DNA of 64,000 nt from Ostrinia nubilalis (lineage: Eukaryota; Arthropoda; Insecta; Lepidoptera; Crambidae). The notes under the pieces are model-generated. The model searched no databases and was not told where the DNA came from. It was given only the letters and a program-made list of their open reading frames with translations. Shown piece by piece: positions 45,364-56,323 of the stretch (within the stretch, counting starts at the first letter, position 1; every line of letters begins with the position of its first letter). The position numbers and the translations under genes are program-made. The DNA is taken from assembly GCF_963855985.1 (NCBI RefSeq), contig NC_087096.1, forward strand, positions 3,658,001 through 3,722,000, given 5' to 3'.

Positions 45364-45911
45364 AGCCTGGCTCGCACTAGTCGACTCATTTAGTACTAAA
45401 GCCTGGTCCGTGAGCACGTAGAATCCCGTCCAATGACCCCAAGGTACCCATCCTTGTCGCTCGCGCGTAATTATATTGCTGTCGCGACTGTGCGACGCGC
45501 GCCCGCAGTGTGTGCGAGCGTGACAGCAACATAATTACGTGCGAGCGACAAGGATGGGTAGCTTGGGGTCATTGGACGGGATACTACGTGCTCACGGACC
45601 AGGCATTAGACCGTCTAAACTAATCGTCACGGATCAAAAAACCGTTCGCACTTTAGTCGAGTACAGTTTACAAGTCATTAATGGTTTTTATAACTCGACA
45701 AAACCGCCTGGTTCGGACTCGTTCAGTCGGTGAGCGAGTGAGTAGGGTAGTCGCGCGTAGTGCGGACTCGCCTGTCAAAATACAAAATTAATCCGCTCGA
45801 CTAAACAATTTAGTAATCTACTCGACTAAATTTTCGGTTTTCGAACACGTTTAGTTAATATTTTACTCGTAACTCGACTAAATTACGCGACTAGTGCGAA
45901 CAAGGCTTAAG
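45362..45911. mobile_element. MITE family A at the l(2)gl stop codon, split by MITE family B
   Basis: The left end TAAAGCCTGGCTCGCACTAG with TCGAC and ATTTAGT is inverted at the right end (ACTAAATTACGCGACTAGTG, CGAACAAGGCTTAA). MITE family B copy 5 (45397-45608) sits within it. The right flank is TTAA and the left flank CTAA, so a degenerate TTAA target duplication is likely. Confidence 0.75.
45397..45608. mobile_element. MITE family B, copy 5 (nested in family A)
   Basis: A nearly complete, near-palindromic copy, starting TAAAGCCTGGTCCGTGAGCA and ending with the inverse. It lies in the presumed 3' UTR of l(2)gl and could fold into a long hairpin in the transcript. Confidence 0.9.
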
Positions 45912-46649
45912 GACCGCGCGCAGAGCCATGGCTTAAAAGCCCCTCCTGGCATAGATGTAGCTCCCATAACACTTGGGGCGTTCAGGGGCTGTGCAAACGT
46001 AAACATTCGTAAACACACACTAGACAGAGTACGTTTGTGCAGCCTCTTAAACTCTAGAAATTATCCATAATTTTACTGTTATCTGTGACTTTGAGTCGAA
46101 AATAATAAATAGCTGACTACAGGTTCTAGCAATAGTGTTTTATGCCAGGTTCAGACTCCAGCTACTGCCTCTGTGTTAATTCGCCTCAAACGTCTCTGAA
46201 CACACCATATCCGCCGGTCCAACGCTGGCTTTACATTGACTAGTTGGCGCTAAAGACCGTGGCCAAAGCGACTATTTTGTATTATAATCATTGAAGTAAT
46301 AAATTGGACACGGTTTATAGAATGTTCATGTCATTATAAATTCAGCTTCTTTTCTTTGAATTAAAAAAGGATAATGCTGTCAAATCAAGCAATTTGTCAA
46401 TTTATTTCATTTAAGCAAAAGTTAAAAAGTAATTTCGGTCGTTTTGTCAATCTGCCAAAGTAAAACCAGTCACGACTACACGTCATAACCGGTAATCGAT
46501 CTCGCACCACCGATACCATACATCGATGTACCGGAACGCATAAAAAATACAACTGCAATCACACGTATCGATAAGATGTTAAAGGTATTAATAGTATTTT
46601 AATTTGTCTTTTCATTGACAGCTAAGGGTACTGCCATTTAAAAATTATT

Positions 46650-46915
46650 CATCATCATCATCATCAACAGCCCTTTACAGTCCACTGCTGGACTATGAGC
46701 CTCCTCCACTATAGTGGAGGGTTTTGCCATAATCTCCACGCTAGGCAGGCGGGTTGGAGATCGCAGTTTAAAAGATTGATGTTTTTCAGAGAGCGCTGCT
46801 GCCCATTCTCTGTTTGATGTGTAGTCTCTAAGTCGCCTCTTACGACACCCGCGGGAAGAGTAGGGGTTGGTGACAAATGTATTCTACTCTGCCGTCACCA
46901 CACGGCTTAAAAATT
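46650..46915 (-). mobile_element. Lepidopteran LINE 3' tail or SINE fragment
   Basis: The stretch begins with an ATC microsatellite, followed by CAGTCCACTGCTGGACTATG, CCTCCACTATAGTGGAGGGT and GACACCCGCGGGAAGAGTAG. The CAGTCCACTGCTGGAC motif next to ATC repeats is the usual 3' end of lepidopteran RTE-like elements on the - strand. Confidence 0.65.
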
Positions 46916-48245
46916 ATTACATACTTGAAAATGAGAAAGTTAATATCCGTATTGATGTTGTTTAGTGCTGTTGCTTCGATATCGTCGAGGTTTTCATTAA
47001 TATTTTATCCGAAACTATTAATATAAGTTATTATAAATGTATATTTTATCAATAATAATTATTGCTCTTGTTTGTAAGTAAAATTATTGCATTTTTATAA
47101 AGATTAGCTATCTCTCTGTCAATTAGTGTGCATGTTTTGTCGAACAACTTTCTGGGTGTATTTTTTATTTGAGTAAGGTTGTGTACTTGTCCAAACATGA
47201 CTCGCTACAGGAGCAGGATACTAAAGGCGTACTTAACGAAACAAAATTAAGTTTAACGATAAACGTTGATGTTTATTTGAGTACAAAAGTGAAAGCCATA
47301 ACAACATTTGTTGTACTACAATACTGCAATATAATTGTGGATTGTGTTAAAAGTATTTATAATTAAGTGAACAATGTGAAGTTAATGTACCAATTAGCTT
47401 GTTAAGTTACACTTTCTAACATTCAGAGTGAATGTGATGTGCCTATTTATTTCTTTTTTATAATGAAGAAAATTGTATTTAGGTAATTGAATAGAATAGA
47501 ACATTTTTGACAATTAGTTATGACTAGAGTATATTTTATTATAAATAGCGTTTAATACCCCTCGGAGCGATGGACACCGGTTTTGAAACCAATTTTTATA
47601 ACTATATGGAAAATGTTCGCATCTTACGGTGTTTCTTTTCTGTTAAATGTATATTCCGTAAATATTAATTTTAATAAATTATAATGAAGAGCGAATGGAA
47701 AGTTCTATGCAATATTTTCTTAGCTTTTTAATAGAGATTTTAGTCTTTTATTTTACTGTCTAGCTGTTTTGTTTGTGAATTTGATACAATTTTAAGCCTA
47801 ACATTAATGAATTTATTGAATTGTATAAACTTTGCTTTAACAACTTCAAGTAAGAAATTTTACAACTGGATTATTCTGTGGAGATTTTATTAGTTATTAA
47901 TTATGCAAAGGCAGCTATTACAACGATTGCCTGTGGTCGCAACGACTACGTATGAACATCACAACTCGTGATAAGTATATGGGATTGAAGTTGTTTTAGG
48001 CTTTTTTATTTTTACTTTAGCTTTAAGTTGAATGTGCCTAGTGCCGTGTGAGAGTGACAGCTGGCCCGACCACGGGCATATAGCGCTACTGTGACGTGGG
48101 TATCCGTTTGACGTCCACTCGGCTTTCGATTTTTACTATTGTACAATTTTCTCTATATCTATTATTATGGCATTTTTAAATATTTGATACGAGACTTACG
48201 ATTTGTATCCAACATTCTTACACAAAAATAAAAGCTAATATTATG

Positions 48246-49984
48246 AAATCGTTGTTTGATTTGTGGTGTAGAGGGTGAAGAGCATTATTGCCCCAAAATA
48301 GTGAAAAGTGCCATGTATGCCGAAATACGAATGCACATCGGCAGATACCTACACTATGCGATGGTTAATTTGGCATTTACAGGAAATCAATTCAACATTA
48401 TTTAAGGTTAATATTACCAAACCACTTTTAGTAATCTTATTCATGCATTCGTGTTCAGACTACGGAGCACTTGCCGATGTTTCAGAAACATAATAAACGG
48501 TTTCTCGAAAGTATGGTGGGGGAAGGCGAAAGTAATGGCACAGTTACAGCAGGTTACGGTTAACTTATTTATTACTTTTCTCTGTGGGTTAAAGTTTACT
48601 AGCTATCCGGGTAATTGATCGAGTCTTATCCTTCATTTAATTAACCCAAGTCCCATCCCACTTGGTCCCATTTTGTAACTCGTCTCACTTGAAAATGGCA
48701 CAAATCAAGTCTGCCTCGAGTGCTTCTGGCTTCGACGTGTATTGCCAACATCAAAAAAGAAGAAGAATGTCAATGTCAAATTGTCATCATAGAAAAAAAA
48801 CAATAAATTTTGGATTAAAGATTAATTTATATTCACAGATATGGATAGATGCAGCATGTGTCAAAAATTGTATGAAGCCGAGCGTGCCACTTTTTAAACG
48901 TCATTAGTGTCATTTTAGCGAATTTTAGTGATTGCCGCAACGTAAAAGTAATCGTATCATCGTACTGCATTCGCAAAGTCATCGAATGATATCGTGTGAC
49001 TCGATTCAAAAATTAATTAATTCCGATAAAACTGATATTTTGTTAAATTTATAGCTAGTCTGACTGTGGATTAAAATAATTTTGTAGCGGTAGACGTTAT
49101 TCTACAATTCTACATTATTAATTTGCAAATAATATTTTTGTTGTGCCTAATGTTTATGAAAGTAATGATCGTTATTCCATTATGTTAATAGTACTACTAG
49201 TAATTCATACTTAATTCCATACTTTTAAATATCCTAGTAAGTAAATGACCTAGTTTCATAAAATAAAGACTATTTTACTCAAGCTTTTAATTTTTAATAA
49301 ATGTAAAAATGCGTATTTTTGCCAATACGTTTTCTTTCATAAAGCTAAGTCAGGTACCTAGTTTTGAAGATATTTCTAAACGACAAAATCTCGGGCGTCG
49401 TATACATAGACTAGTAATAGTGTATACTGCGATCACTGACCTAACTTCTTGATTTGTATATTTCGACGTTATACAGTGCACTCTGTCTTCCGCGATCACT
49501 GATCTAACTTGTTTTATAATTCTTCTACTGCTACTTTATTCTAATTAATTACATATTTGTTACTCGTTGCTGTTAATTACAATTCTCAATCCGTAAATAA
49601 TTTCTTCTCTCTACCGTGTTCGTACTACTGTCCTCGTAAAATCATCGTATCCGATTGTTGTAATCGGATTACATGAACATCACTCGACCATGTATGTCCA
49701 TTTGGACATATCGGAATGGCACGCTTTGACTAGCAACTTGCTGTATCTACTCTAATCCATATCTGTGTTTATATTGCTTTCACATTGAAGTATTACCTAA
49801 CTATCAAATTTGAGTAGATATTTGCTTCTTTTTTGCCATTCGCTTTCGTTCTTTTTATCACAAAAGTTCATTTTGTCGTATGCTTCAGTGATATTAACGT
49901 TTCTTCGAGTTCCTTCGTACAACTATAGAAACCAAGTATTCGAGACGAGACTTTCGGTGTGTTTGTGAACATATCCAACTCAAC
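48246..49984. other. Intergenic region, probable promoter of the ZAD gene
   Basis: No exon or repeat is recognised. The motif GCGATCACTGA-CTAACTT occurs twice, 70 bp apart (about 49428 and 49493). No TATA box is evident before the start codon at 49985. Confidence 0.4.
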
Positions 49985-50146
49985 ATGAACCGTAGTGTCT
50001 GTAGTCGACGTAGTCGTGCTATTTGTGCTACTGCCCGTTGCATCAATTGTTCTATACGACTCCTACCGATCTATCGCTGGTGCACGTTACAAGATGCAAC
50101 TCAACCAATAATAAATGTACTTCGTAGCTGGATATCACCAACGCCG
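49985..50146 (+). CDS. ZAD-like gene exon 1
   Basis: It runs from ATG to the donor CCG|GTACGT, 54 codons. It is basic (RSVCSRRSRAICATARC) and carries the first C-x2-C of module 1. There is no signal peptide. Confidence 0.68.
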
Positions 50147-52259
50147 GTACGTATATTTTATGGTTTTATATGAATATCAAAACAGACGAACATAACTAAA
50201 TTATTATATGAACATAGCATAAACATAGCACACAATGGCACTACAGAGCCCATTAATAGGTCAGAGCAAATAATCTTTATTCTGTCAAGCAATAAAAATA
50301 AGACAGAATTTTATTGAGGTTCCTGGGAGTAAGTATTACGCTACTTAACAAATTAATAATACATTTTGTATAATGTATCATTTCCAATTTTACATTGCAG
50401 AATTCAGTGAAGCAAAAGACAAAATATTTAAACAATATCTGTCTCTGAAACTAATATCTTTTGAAATAAAACATGTTTTGTAGATGTTATTTTATCACAT
50501 GTTTATTACATCACAGGAAATGATATTTGTGAATAAAGATTATTTATTTATTGTCTTATAGAACAATGGGACAAAACATCCTCAGAACTGTAGCACTTAA
50601 AGTGCTACAGTTCTGACCTACCGTACCTACCATAATAGCATGTACTATCATATAAGGTAGGTATTAAAATGCTACAGTTCTGGGGACGAAGGTCATCAAA
50701 ATGTCCCATTGTTCTTTATTACATTATATGCTTAAATAATGTCAAAGAATATTTTTGTTAATTACTGTTATTTTCTAAATGAATTTAGTACAATAGCTTA
50801 AAATCTGTTATCATTAACATCTTAAATATTCTATGAGTGCCTATGGTGTGTTAATAAAATTATTTATTTGCAGGTTTCTCTTGAACATAAACTGTGCTGG
50901 GAATGCCATACATTACTACAGCAAGTACCTGATGATGAATCTGCACATGAACCTCAGTATGGTCACAAAAATGTGTGCTATGTTTGTGGTATTTCTACTC
51001 TTCGCCGGGCTCGTACTCATCCAGTGCCCCCAGAAGGCCCAGAAAGGGATGTTATTATAGCATTGATGTTTCCTCATCTGGTACGCATTTTTTTTATTTC
51101 TGTATTTGTTTTTTGCTTTCATCAAACTACAATAACTCTCACATTTTTTAAATTTAAACCTTAAATTGTACTTATGTTATGATTTTAAGAATTTTAACAT
51201 AGGTAAATAATTATATTTTATTCTTAGGTCTTAATATTGGCTAAAATTAATAATTTTATACATTTGAAATAAATATCTTAACAATTGTATTTTTCAGGCT
51301 CCACTTCTAACTAAAGTTTGCTATGCATGTTGGCGTGTTGCTAAACATAATGTCCAAAGGCAAATGCAGCAAGACTCTACAAGTCCACATATTAGATTTA
51401 GTAAGGAAGAAGAAATTGATGTTACAGAGTCATCAATACTTTTGCCCCCACCACTTCTTCAAAATATGATACCACAACGCAGAGGTCCAGATGTGGATCA
51501 CTTGCAGTGTAATAACACAAGTCAAGCTTGTCGGATATGCCAGTGTAATGAGCCTAGCAAAAAAATTTGTGATTTAAAATCCGAGGAAAGTAACGAGACT
51601 GGTGCAGAAATTGTGTTATTTTGTCTGAGTATTCAGGTTAGTGTTGCCGAACTATCTATATTTCATCTGAAAAAGCCTTATCTATCGATTGGCCGATATC
51701 GATACTATCAATAGTTTATTCTTCACGAGCAACAATACTATCGATAGTATCGATAGTATTGCACATATTCAATAGTATTGCCTCGTTTTCGGCCAATCGA
51801 TAGTCGTGCGATAGTTTGGCTATCGATAGACTATCGATTAATAATCGATAGTCGACTATCGATCGGCAACACTAATTCAGGTGCATAAATTTATTTTGTA
51901 TTTTAATTTTTCTCATATTTGTTTCCAAAATAATAATAACATTAATTTGCAGGTTGACGACAGTTTAACAACTTGTGATGAGTTATGTTCACAATGTTAT
52001 GAGAAAATAATTTCTTTCTTCAATTTTAAACATTTTGCTCTAAAAAATAATACTCTGGAAAATGACTTTAAAAGCCATGAAGTATTCTTGTCCTACAGTA
52101 ATAACCATGAATCTCCTGTATGGAGTGAAACTGAGATCAAGTCAGAACCTGAAATAGAAGTAGAGGCAGAGTGTTCTCAGTCTGATGATGAATTACTGAG
52201 TGATATTAAAAAAATCAAATACGAGTTCATTCCAGAAACTAGTGAAACAAAGGATAATG
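49985..52259 (+). CDS. Protein with three tandem ZAD-like zinc-binding modules (gene span)
   Basis: Exons 49985-50146, 50874-51080, 51298-51636 and 51953-52259; donors and acceptors are consensus and the first three introns are phase 0. The 338 visible residues hold three C-x2-C ... C-x2-C modules: C19/C22 with C62/C65, C89/C92 with C131/C134, and C201/C204 with C248/C251. The third (ACRICQCNEP ... CSQCYEKIISFFNFK) fits the ZAD, a domain of insect zinc-finger transcription factors that binds one zinc and dimerises; the first two are more diverged. An acidic stretch (SETEIKSEPEIEVEAE) and KKIKYEF follow. No C2H2 fingers are seen; they may lie beyond the window or be lost, or translation may run on past 52259 to the stop at 52288. 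The gene is not recognised by name. The start ATG at 49985 is the only one in frame before the first Cys. Confidence 0.7.
50560..50716. mobile_element. MITE family D (AGAACAATGGGACA), complete copy
   Basis: The ends AGAACAATGGGACAAAACAT and inverted ATGTCCCATTGTTCT enclose AGAACTGTAGCACTT and its inverse. A half copy is at 63804-63890. It lies in intron 1 of the ZAD-like gene. Confidence 0.82.
50874..51080 (+). CDS. ZAD-like gene exon 2
   Basis: Acceptor TTATTTGCAG, donor CTG|GTACGC, 69 codons. It encodes VSLEHKLCWECHTLLQQ (second pair of module 1) and NVCYVCGISTLRRARTHPVP with ERDVIIALMFPHL (first half of module 2). Confidence 0.75.
51298..51636 (+). CDS. ZAD-like gene exon 3
   Basis: Acceptor TTTTTCAG, donor ATTCAG|GTTAGT, 113 codons. 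It encodes LLTKVCYACWRVAKHNV (end of module 2), a linker, then QACRICQCNEPSKKICDL and GAEIVLFCLSIQ (first half of module 3). The donor lies inside the target-site duplication of a hAT MITE. Confidence 0.75.
51639..51874. mobile_element. hAT-type MITE inserted across the exon 3 splice donor
   Basis: The ends TAGTGTTGCCGA and TCGGCAACACTA are inverted. ATTCAGGT occurs at 51631-51638 and 51875-51882, an 8-bp duplication that contains the AG|GT junction. The body is crowded with TATCGATA and ATCGAT motifs. No coding capacity. Confidence 0.88.
51953..52259 (+). CDS. ZAD-like gene exon 4
   Basis: Acceptor ATTAATTTGCAG, possible donor G|GTAGGT at 52260. It encodes VDDSLTTCDELCSQCYEKII and SFFNFKHFALKN, completing module 3, then an acidic, Ser-rich region. 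Without splicing the frame stops at 52288 inside repeat-like sequence. Confidence 0.68.
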
Positions 52260-52660
52260 GTAGGTATCATGATATTCAGGGTGTTTGACGGAAGGTTAGA
52301 CAAACTTCATGGGTGTATAGGTAAGATTATTTTAAGAATACAAGTTCGCTCATTTTGACTCTAAGTAAGCTACTTTTTTTTAATTTATATTTTTGTTTTT
52401 ATTTAAATTTATCCAAAATTTGACCTTTAAACTGCTTCTATTTTTTCTCGCATGGTTTCCACCGTTTTTTTTTTAATTTGATATTAATATCGAATATGTC
52501 TTTAGTCAAATAAAATAAATTTAATATCCAGATAATGATTGGATAGCTAGTTACGAGCCCCCAAAGTTGTACTAAAGTTCAAACCACGATAAAAAAAACA
52601 ACATAGAATTTCAATTTAAAAAAAAGTTTAAGGTAATAATGGATTGCCAATGATCTTAAA

Positions 52661-55441
52661 GAAACAGAAAGATACCTAGAACTTATCAATGCCTTGGAAA
52701 ACGTCAATTTCGACATACTTGGTTTAGCTGAAGTAAGAAGAATGGGCTGCAGTATAGACGAATACGAGAATCACATTCTTTGCTATATCGGAGAAACTAA
52801 AGGTCTGCACGGTGTGGGCTTTCTAGTGAAAAAAGCTCTCAAGAAATACTTCACAAACTTCACAGGAATATCAGAAAGAGTGGCTTTGCTGACGCTTAAT
52901 ATCGAGGGATCAGAAATCTCAATAATACAGACCTACGCCCCCACTGAAAGATCAAGCAACGAAGAACTAGAAGAATTCTACAAGGATCTAGGCAAAGCTC
53001 ATTCTATAGCGAGTGGCACAATATTGGTTATTGGCGACTTCAACGCAAAAATAGGACAACCAAAACCCGAAGAAAACCTAATAATGGGAAAATATGGATA
53101 TGGAGTCCGAAATGAACGAGGAGAACGTCTTCTTGAATACGCAAAAGAATACAAATTGGCAATAACAAATACCTTCTTCAAGAAAAAAGCAAGCAAAAGA
53201 TGGACCTGGACCTCACCAGACTTCAAATACAGAAACGAAATAGACTACATACTAACTAATAGACCGAAACAAATAACTAATATAGAGGTACTAACAAACA
53301 CAGGGTTTCCATCAGATCACAGAATGGTGAGATCCACGATACTTCTATGCGGCTCCAAAAAAAGCAGAAAGGGTTTTGTAGCACCAGTAAAGTTACCTAA
53401 GACCGAAGAGGAAATACAATTCTACACTGAAAAACTTAAGTTAAAGTTGAAGGAAATTAACTTAACCAGCGAAACTAGCGTCCAAGCATACTATGACCAA
53501 ATAACCAAACCTATAACAAACAGTTTAAAATCAGAAAAAACAGCAAAAACGTCATATTATAACAAAATACTAAGCGAAAACACAAGAGAACTAATCAAGA
53601 AGCGAACAACACTAATCAATATTAAACCAAAATCCAAAATAATTAAAACAGAATTAAGCAATCTATTCAAATCTACCAACAAATCTATCAAGAGAGACCA
53701 TAGGCAACATAGGAAAGAAGTTATAGAGAGAAACCTTAAACAATACAGAAGTACAAAAAGAGCATACAAACAATTAAATATGCATAAAACCTGGATACAA
53801 AAATTAGACAGTAAAACACAAGTAACCAAATCCAGAAAAGAAGTTTTAGAAACAGCTACAACCTATTATAAGGATCTTTACAAACGACAAACCAAACAGA
53901 CATCTAACCAAGAACAAACAACTTCCATCAACGGAGACGAAGAGGTGCAGCCATTAGAACAACGTGAAGTATTTAATCAGATAAAACTACTAAAATCTGA
54001 AAAAAGCCCCGGCCCAGACGGCATAAACAATGAGGTAATAAAGCTGGGATCGGAAGTCCTAACCGGACATATCACAAAGCTCTATAACATGGTTTTGCAG
54101 ACGGAAGAAATACCTAAACAATGGTGCTCATCAGACATCATTCTGCTATACAAAAAAGGGAACCCTCTTGACGTAGGCAACTACAGACCGATCAGTTTGC
54201 TAGCTAGCTTATACAAACTATTCACCTCATTAATACTCAAACGTTTAACACCTAAAATCGACAGCAAACAACCTATAGAACAGGCAGGCTTCCGGTCTGG
54301 GTTTTCTACAACTGACCACATACACACTCTAGAACAGGTAATAGAGAAATACAAAGAATTCAATAAACCTTTATATGTGGCATTTGTAGATTACTGCAAA
54401 GCCTTCGACAGCATAAGCCACAATTCTATCTGGGAAGCACTTACATCATGCGACATAGATTGTAAATACATAAGAATATTACGTAATATATACTCGAACT
54501 CTATCAGCCGAGTGAAACTGGAAAGCAGAGGAGATGAGATCAAAATAGAAAGAGGAGTAAGACAAGGTGACCCTCTATCTCCTAAGTTGTTTATCGCCGT
54601 CCTGGAGAATATATTTAAAACCCTAGATTGGAAACAAAAAGGAATAAAAATCGAAAACCGCTATCTCAGCCATTTAAGATTCGCCGATGACATCGTGATT
54701 TTCTCAGAGACACAAACGCAGTTGAAGAGTATGATATGCGAACTGGCAGAAGAAAGCATAAAAACAGGTTTAGCTATGAACATGTCAAAGACAAAAATAA
54801 TGACGAACAGTCTCAAAACACCAACATGGGTACATGGAAAATGCATAGAATATGTCGAGGACTACATATACCTGGGAAAACAGGTCTCATTCAACAAAGA
54901 TAGCAACGAAGAGGAAATAAGCAGAAGGATAAACATCACCTGGAAAAAGTTCTGGTCGCACAAAGAGATCCTGAAAGGCAACTATAGCTTGCACCTGAAA
55001 AGAACCGTAGTCGAAACCTGCCTACTACCATGCTTATTATACGGGAGCCAAACTTGGGTGTACCAGACCAAAAATAGAGCAAAAATAGAATCATGTCAAC
55101 ATGCGATGGAGAGGAGCATTCTGAAAATAAGAAAAATTCAAAAAATCAGAAACAACAAAATTAGACAACAAACAAAACTAACAGATGCCCTCCAAAAAGC
55201 TTTAAAACTAAAATGGCAGTGGGCTGGACACCTAGCAAGGTACAAAGATAGAAGATGGACTATAACATCAACAGAATGGAAGGGACCGAAGGGGAAGAGG
55301 AATGTTGGGAGACCCAAAGAAAGGTGGGCTGATGATATAATGAGAGTAGCGGGAGAAAATTGGCTCGACCTAGCCCAGGACAGGAAGAAATGGAGCGGAA
55401 TGGAGGAGGCTTTTGCCCATACAGGGGTGCCACAAGAGTGA
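52661..55441 (+). CDS. RTE-clade endonuclease/reverse transcriptase, lacking its N-terminus
   Basis: The frame is open from 52640 to the stop at 55439-55441, with no ATG before the endonuclease core, so its own start has been lost. The polyprotein nicks target DNA and reverse-transcribes the element's RNA. Numbering from the TTG at 52694, the APE-type endonuclease has AEVRR (12-16), GDFNAKIG (114-121), a DYIL motif and SDHRM before residue 215. The reverse transcriptase has EKSPGPDGINNEVIK, GNYRPISLLASLYKL, QAGFRSGFSTTDHI, FVDYCKAFDSISH, GVRQGDPLSPKLF and the catalytic FADD (663-666). The C-terminus has LARYKDRRW and GRPKERWADDIMRVAG, shared with the 26 kb fragments. There is no internal stop in over 900 codons, so the insertion is young. 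Missing residues include the start of the endonuclease fold, so activity is unlikely. Confidence 0.9.
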   Translation, partial: ETERYLELINALENVNFDILGLAEVRRMGCSIDEYENHILCYIGETKGLHGVGFLVKKALKKYFTNFTGISERVALLTLNIEGSEISIIQTYAPTERSSNEELEEFYKDLGKAHSIASGTILVIGDFNAKIGQPKPEENLIMGKYGYGVRNERGERLLEYAKEYKLAITNTFFKKKASKRWTWTSPDFKYRNEIDYILTNRPKQITNIEVLTNTGFPSDHRMVRSTILLCGSKKSRKGFVAPVKLPKTEEEIQFYTEKLKLKLKEINLTSETSVQAYYDQITKPITNSLKSEKTAKTSYYNKILSENTRELIKKRTTLINIKPKSKIIKTELSNLFKSTNKSIKRDHRQHRKEVIERNLKQYRSTKRAYKQLNMHKTWIQKLDSKTQVTKSRKEVLETATTYYKDLYKRQTKQTSNQEQTTSINGDEEVQPLEQREVFNQIKLLKSEKSPGPDGINNEVIKLGSEVLTGHITKLYNMVLQTEEIPKQWCSSDIILLYKKGNPLDVGNYRPISLLASLYKLFTSLILKRLTPKIDSKQPIEQAGFRSGFSTTDHIHTLEQVIEKYKEFNKPLYVAFVDYCKAFDSISHNSIWEALTSCDIDCKYIRILRNIYSNSISRVKLESRGDEIKIERGVRQGDPLSPKLFIAVLENIFKTLDWKQKGIKIENRYLSHLRFADDIVIFSETQTQLKSMICELAEESIKTGLAMNMSKTKIMTNSLKTPTWVHGKCIEYVEDYIYLGKQVSFNKDSNEEEISRRINITWKKFWSHKEILKGNYSLHLKRTVVETCLLPCLLYGSQTWVYQTKNRAKIESCQHAMERSILKIRKIQKIRNNKIRQQTKLTDALQKALKLKWQWAGHLARYKDRRWTITSTEWKGPKGKRNVGRPKERWADDIMRVAGENWLDLAQDRKKWSGMEEAFAHTGVPQE

Positions 55442-55512
55442 AGACAAATGCTTCTAACTTAATTTATAAAATTGTAAACTTGTGGAAATAAAAGCTTTTA
55501 TATATTATTTAT
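52661..55512 (+). mobile_element. RTE-clade LINE, 5'-truncated
   Basis: AATGATCTTAAA flanks both ends (52649-52660 and 55513-55524), a 12-bp target-site duplication. The 3' end is a short 3' UTR with AATAAAAGC and an AT-rich tail. The 5' end is cut inside the endonuclease domain. It inserted into the left arm of a foldback element. Confidence 0.9.
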
Positions 55513-56323
55513 AATGATCTTAAAAACATCTCTAGCTTCTCCTCTTTCCACTGATATATCACATTAAGTAATTAGATATTGAAATTCGTTAAAAATTCAA
55601 AGTTTATGGAAGAAAATGGAATAAAAATACAAAAACTATCCATACAAAGTAGATTTTGAATTTTTTTAAACTTTTATCTTCATAATGTGGTTATTATTTT
55701 TAATTAGATTTTGAAATAAAACAAACAAAAAAAGTTATGAAATGGAGTGTAGCAGAAAATATAACGATGTTTGAAGAAACTTTGTATGGATAACTTTTGT
55801 ATTATTATTCAATTTTCTTCCCTAAACTTTGAATTTTTGACGAATTTCAATATCTAACTACTACGTGTGATATATCATTGGAAAGAAGAGAAGCTAGAGA
55901 TGTTTTTAAGTTCATTGGCAATTCATTATCACCATATTTTTTTTTTTTAAATCAATTCTAAATTGATTTTTTTATCGTGATTTGTACTTTTGTTAAACTT
56001 TGGCGGTTCATAACTAGCTATCCAATCATTATCTGGATCTGAAATTTATTTTATTTGACATAAAGACATATTCGATATTAATATCAATAAATTAAAAATA
56101 CGCGAGACAAAAATTGAAGCAGTTTTTAATTTAAAGGCTTTTACCAGGATCGACATGATGTCAGTGAAGAACATAAAATATGGTTCGCGAAACATTACAG
56201 GAATTTTATTGTATGTCAATATTTTTATCGGTATACCCTCCTATAGATTTCCTTGTTCTTTGCCTCAGTAGTTATTGTTTACAAATCAATTTCGTGTGCA
56301 TTTCAGTTAAAATACTAATTGAA

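Larger units (their letters stand above)
45364..48245 (+). other. Presumed l(2)gl 3' UTR and downstream region
   Basis: AATAAA poly(A) signals are at 46104, 46298, 47673 and 48227. The one at 48227 is followed by a GT-rich stretch. Which is used cannot be told from sequence. The region includes MITE family A/B and a common repeat at 46650-46915. Confidence 0.4.
52430..56150. mobile_element. Foldback element split by an RTE insertion
   Basis: Without the RTE the sequence is a ~0.9 kb palindrome. The left arm (52430-52660 and 55525-55690) has AACTGCTTCT, GATATTAATATCGAATATGT, CAGATAATGATTGGATAGCT and CATCTCTAGCTTCTCCTCTT. The right arm (about 55700-56150) has their inverses in reverse order. 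The arms show moderate divergence. It lies just after exon 4 of the ZAD-like gene. Confidence 0.8.

Noticed and set aside
36161..45608. Regularly spaced repeats that might suggest a CRISPR-like array
   Set aside because: The copies are inverted-repeat MITEs at irregular distances separated by exons, in eukaryotic DNA.
52694..55441. The long open frame as a host gene
   Set aside because: Endonuclease and FADD reverse-transcriptase motifs plus a 12-bp target duplication show it is a LINE.
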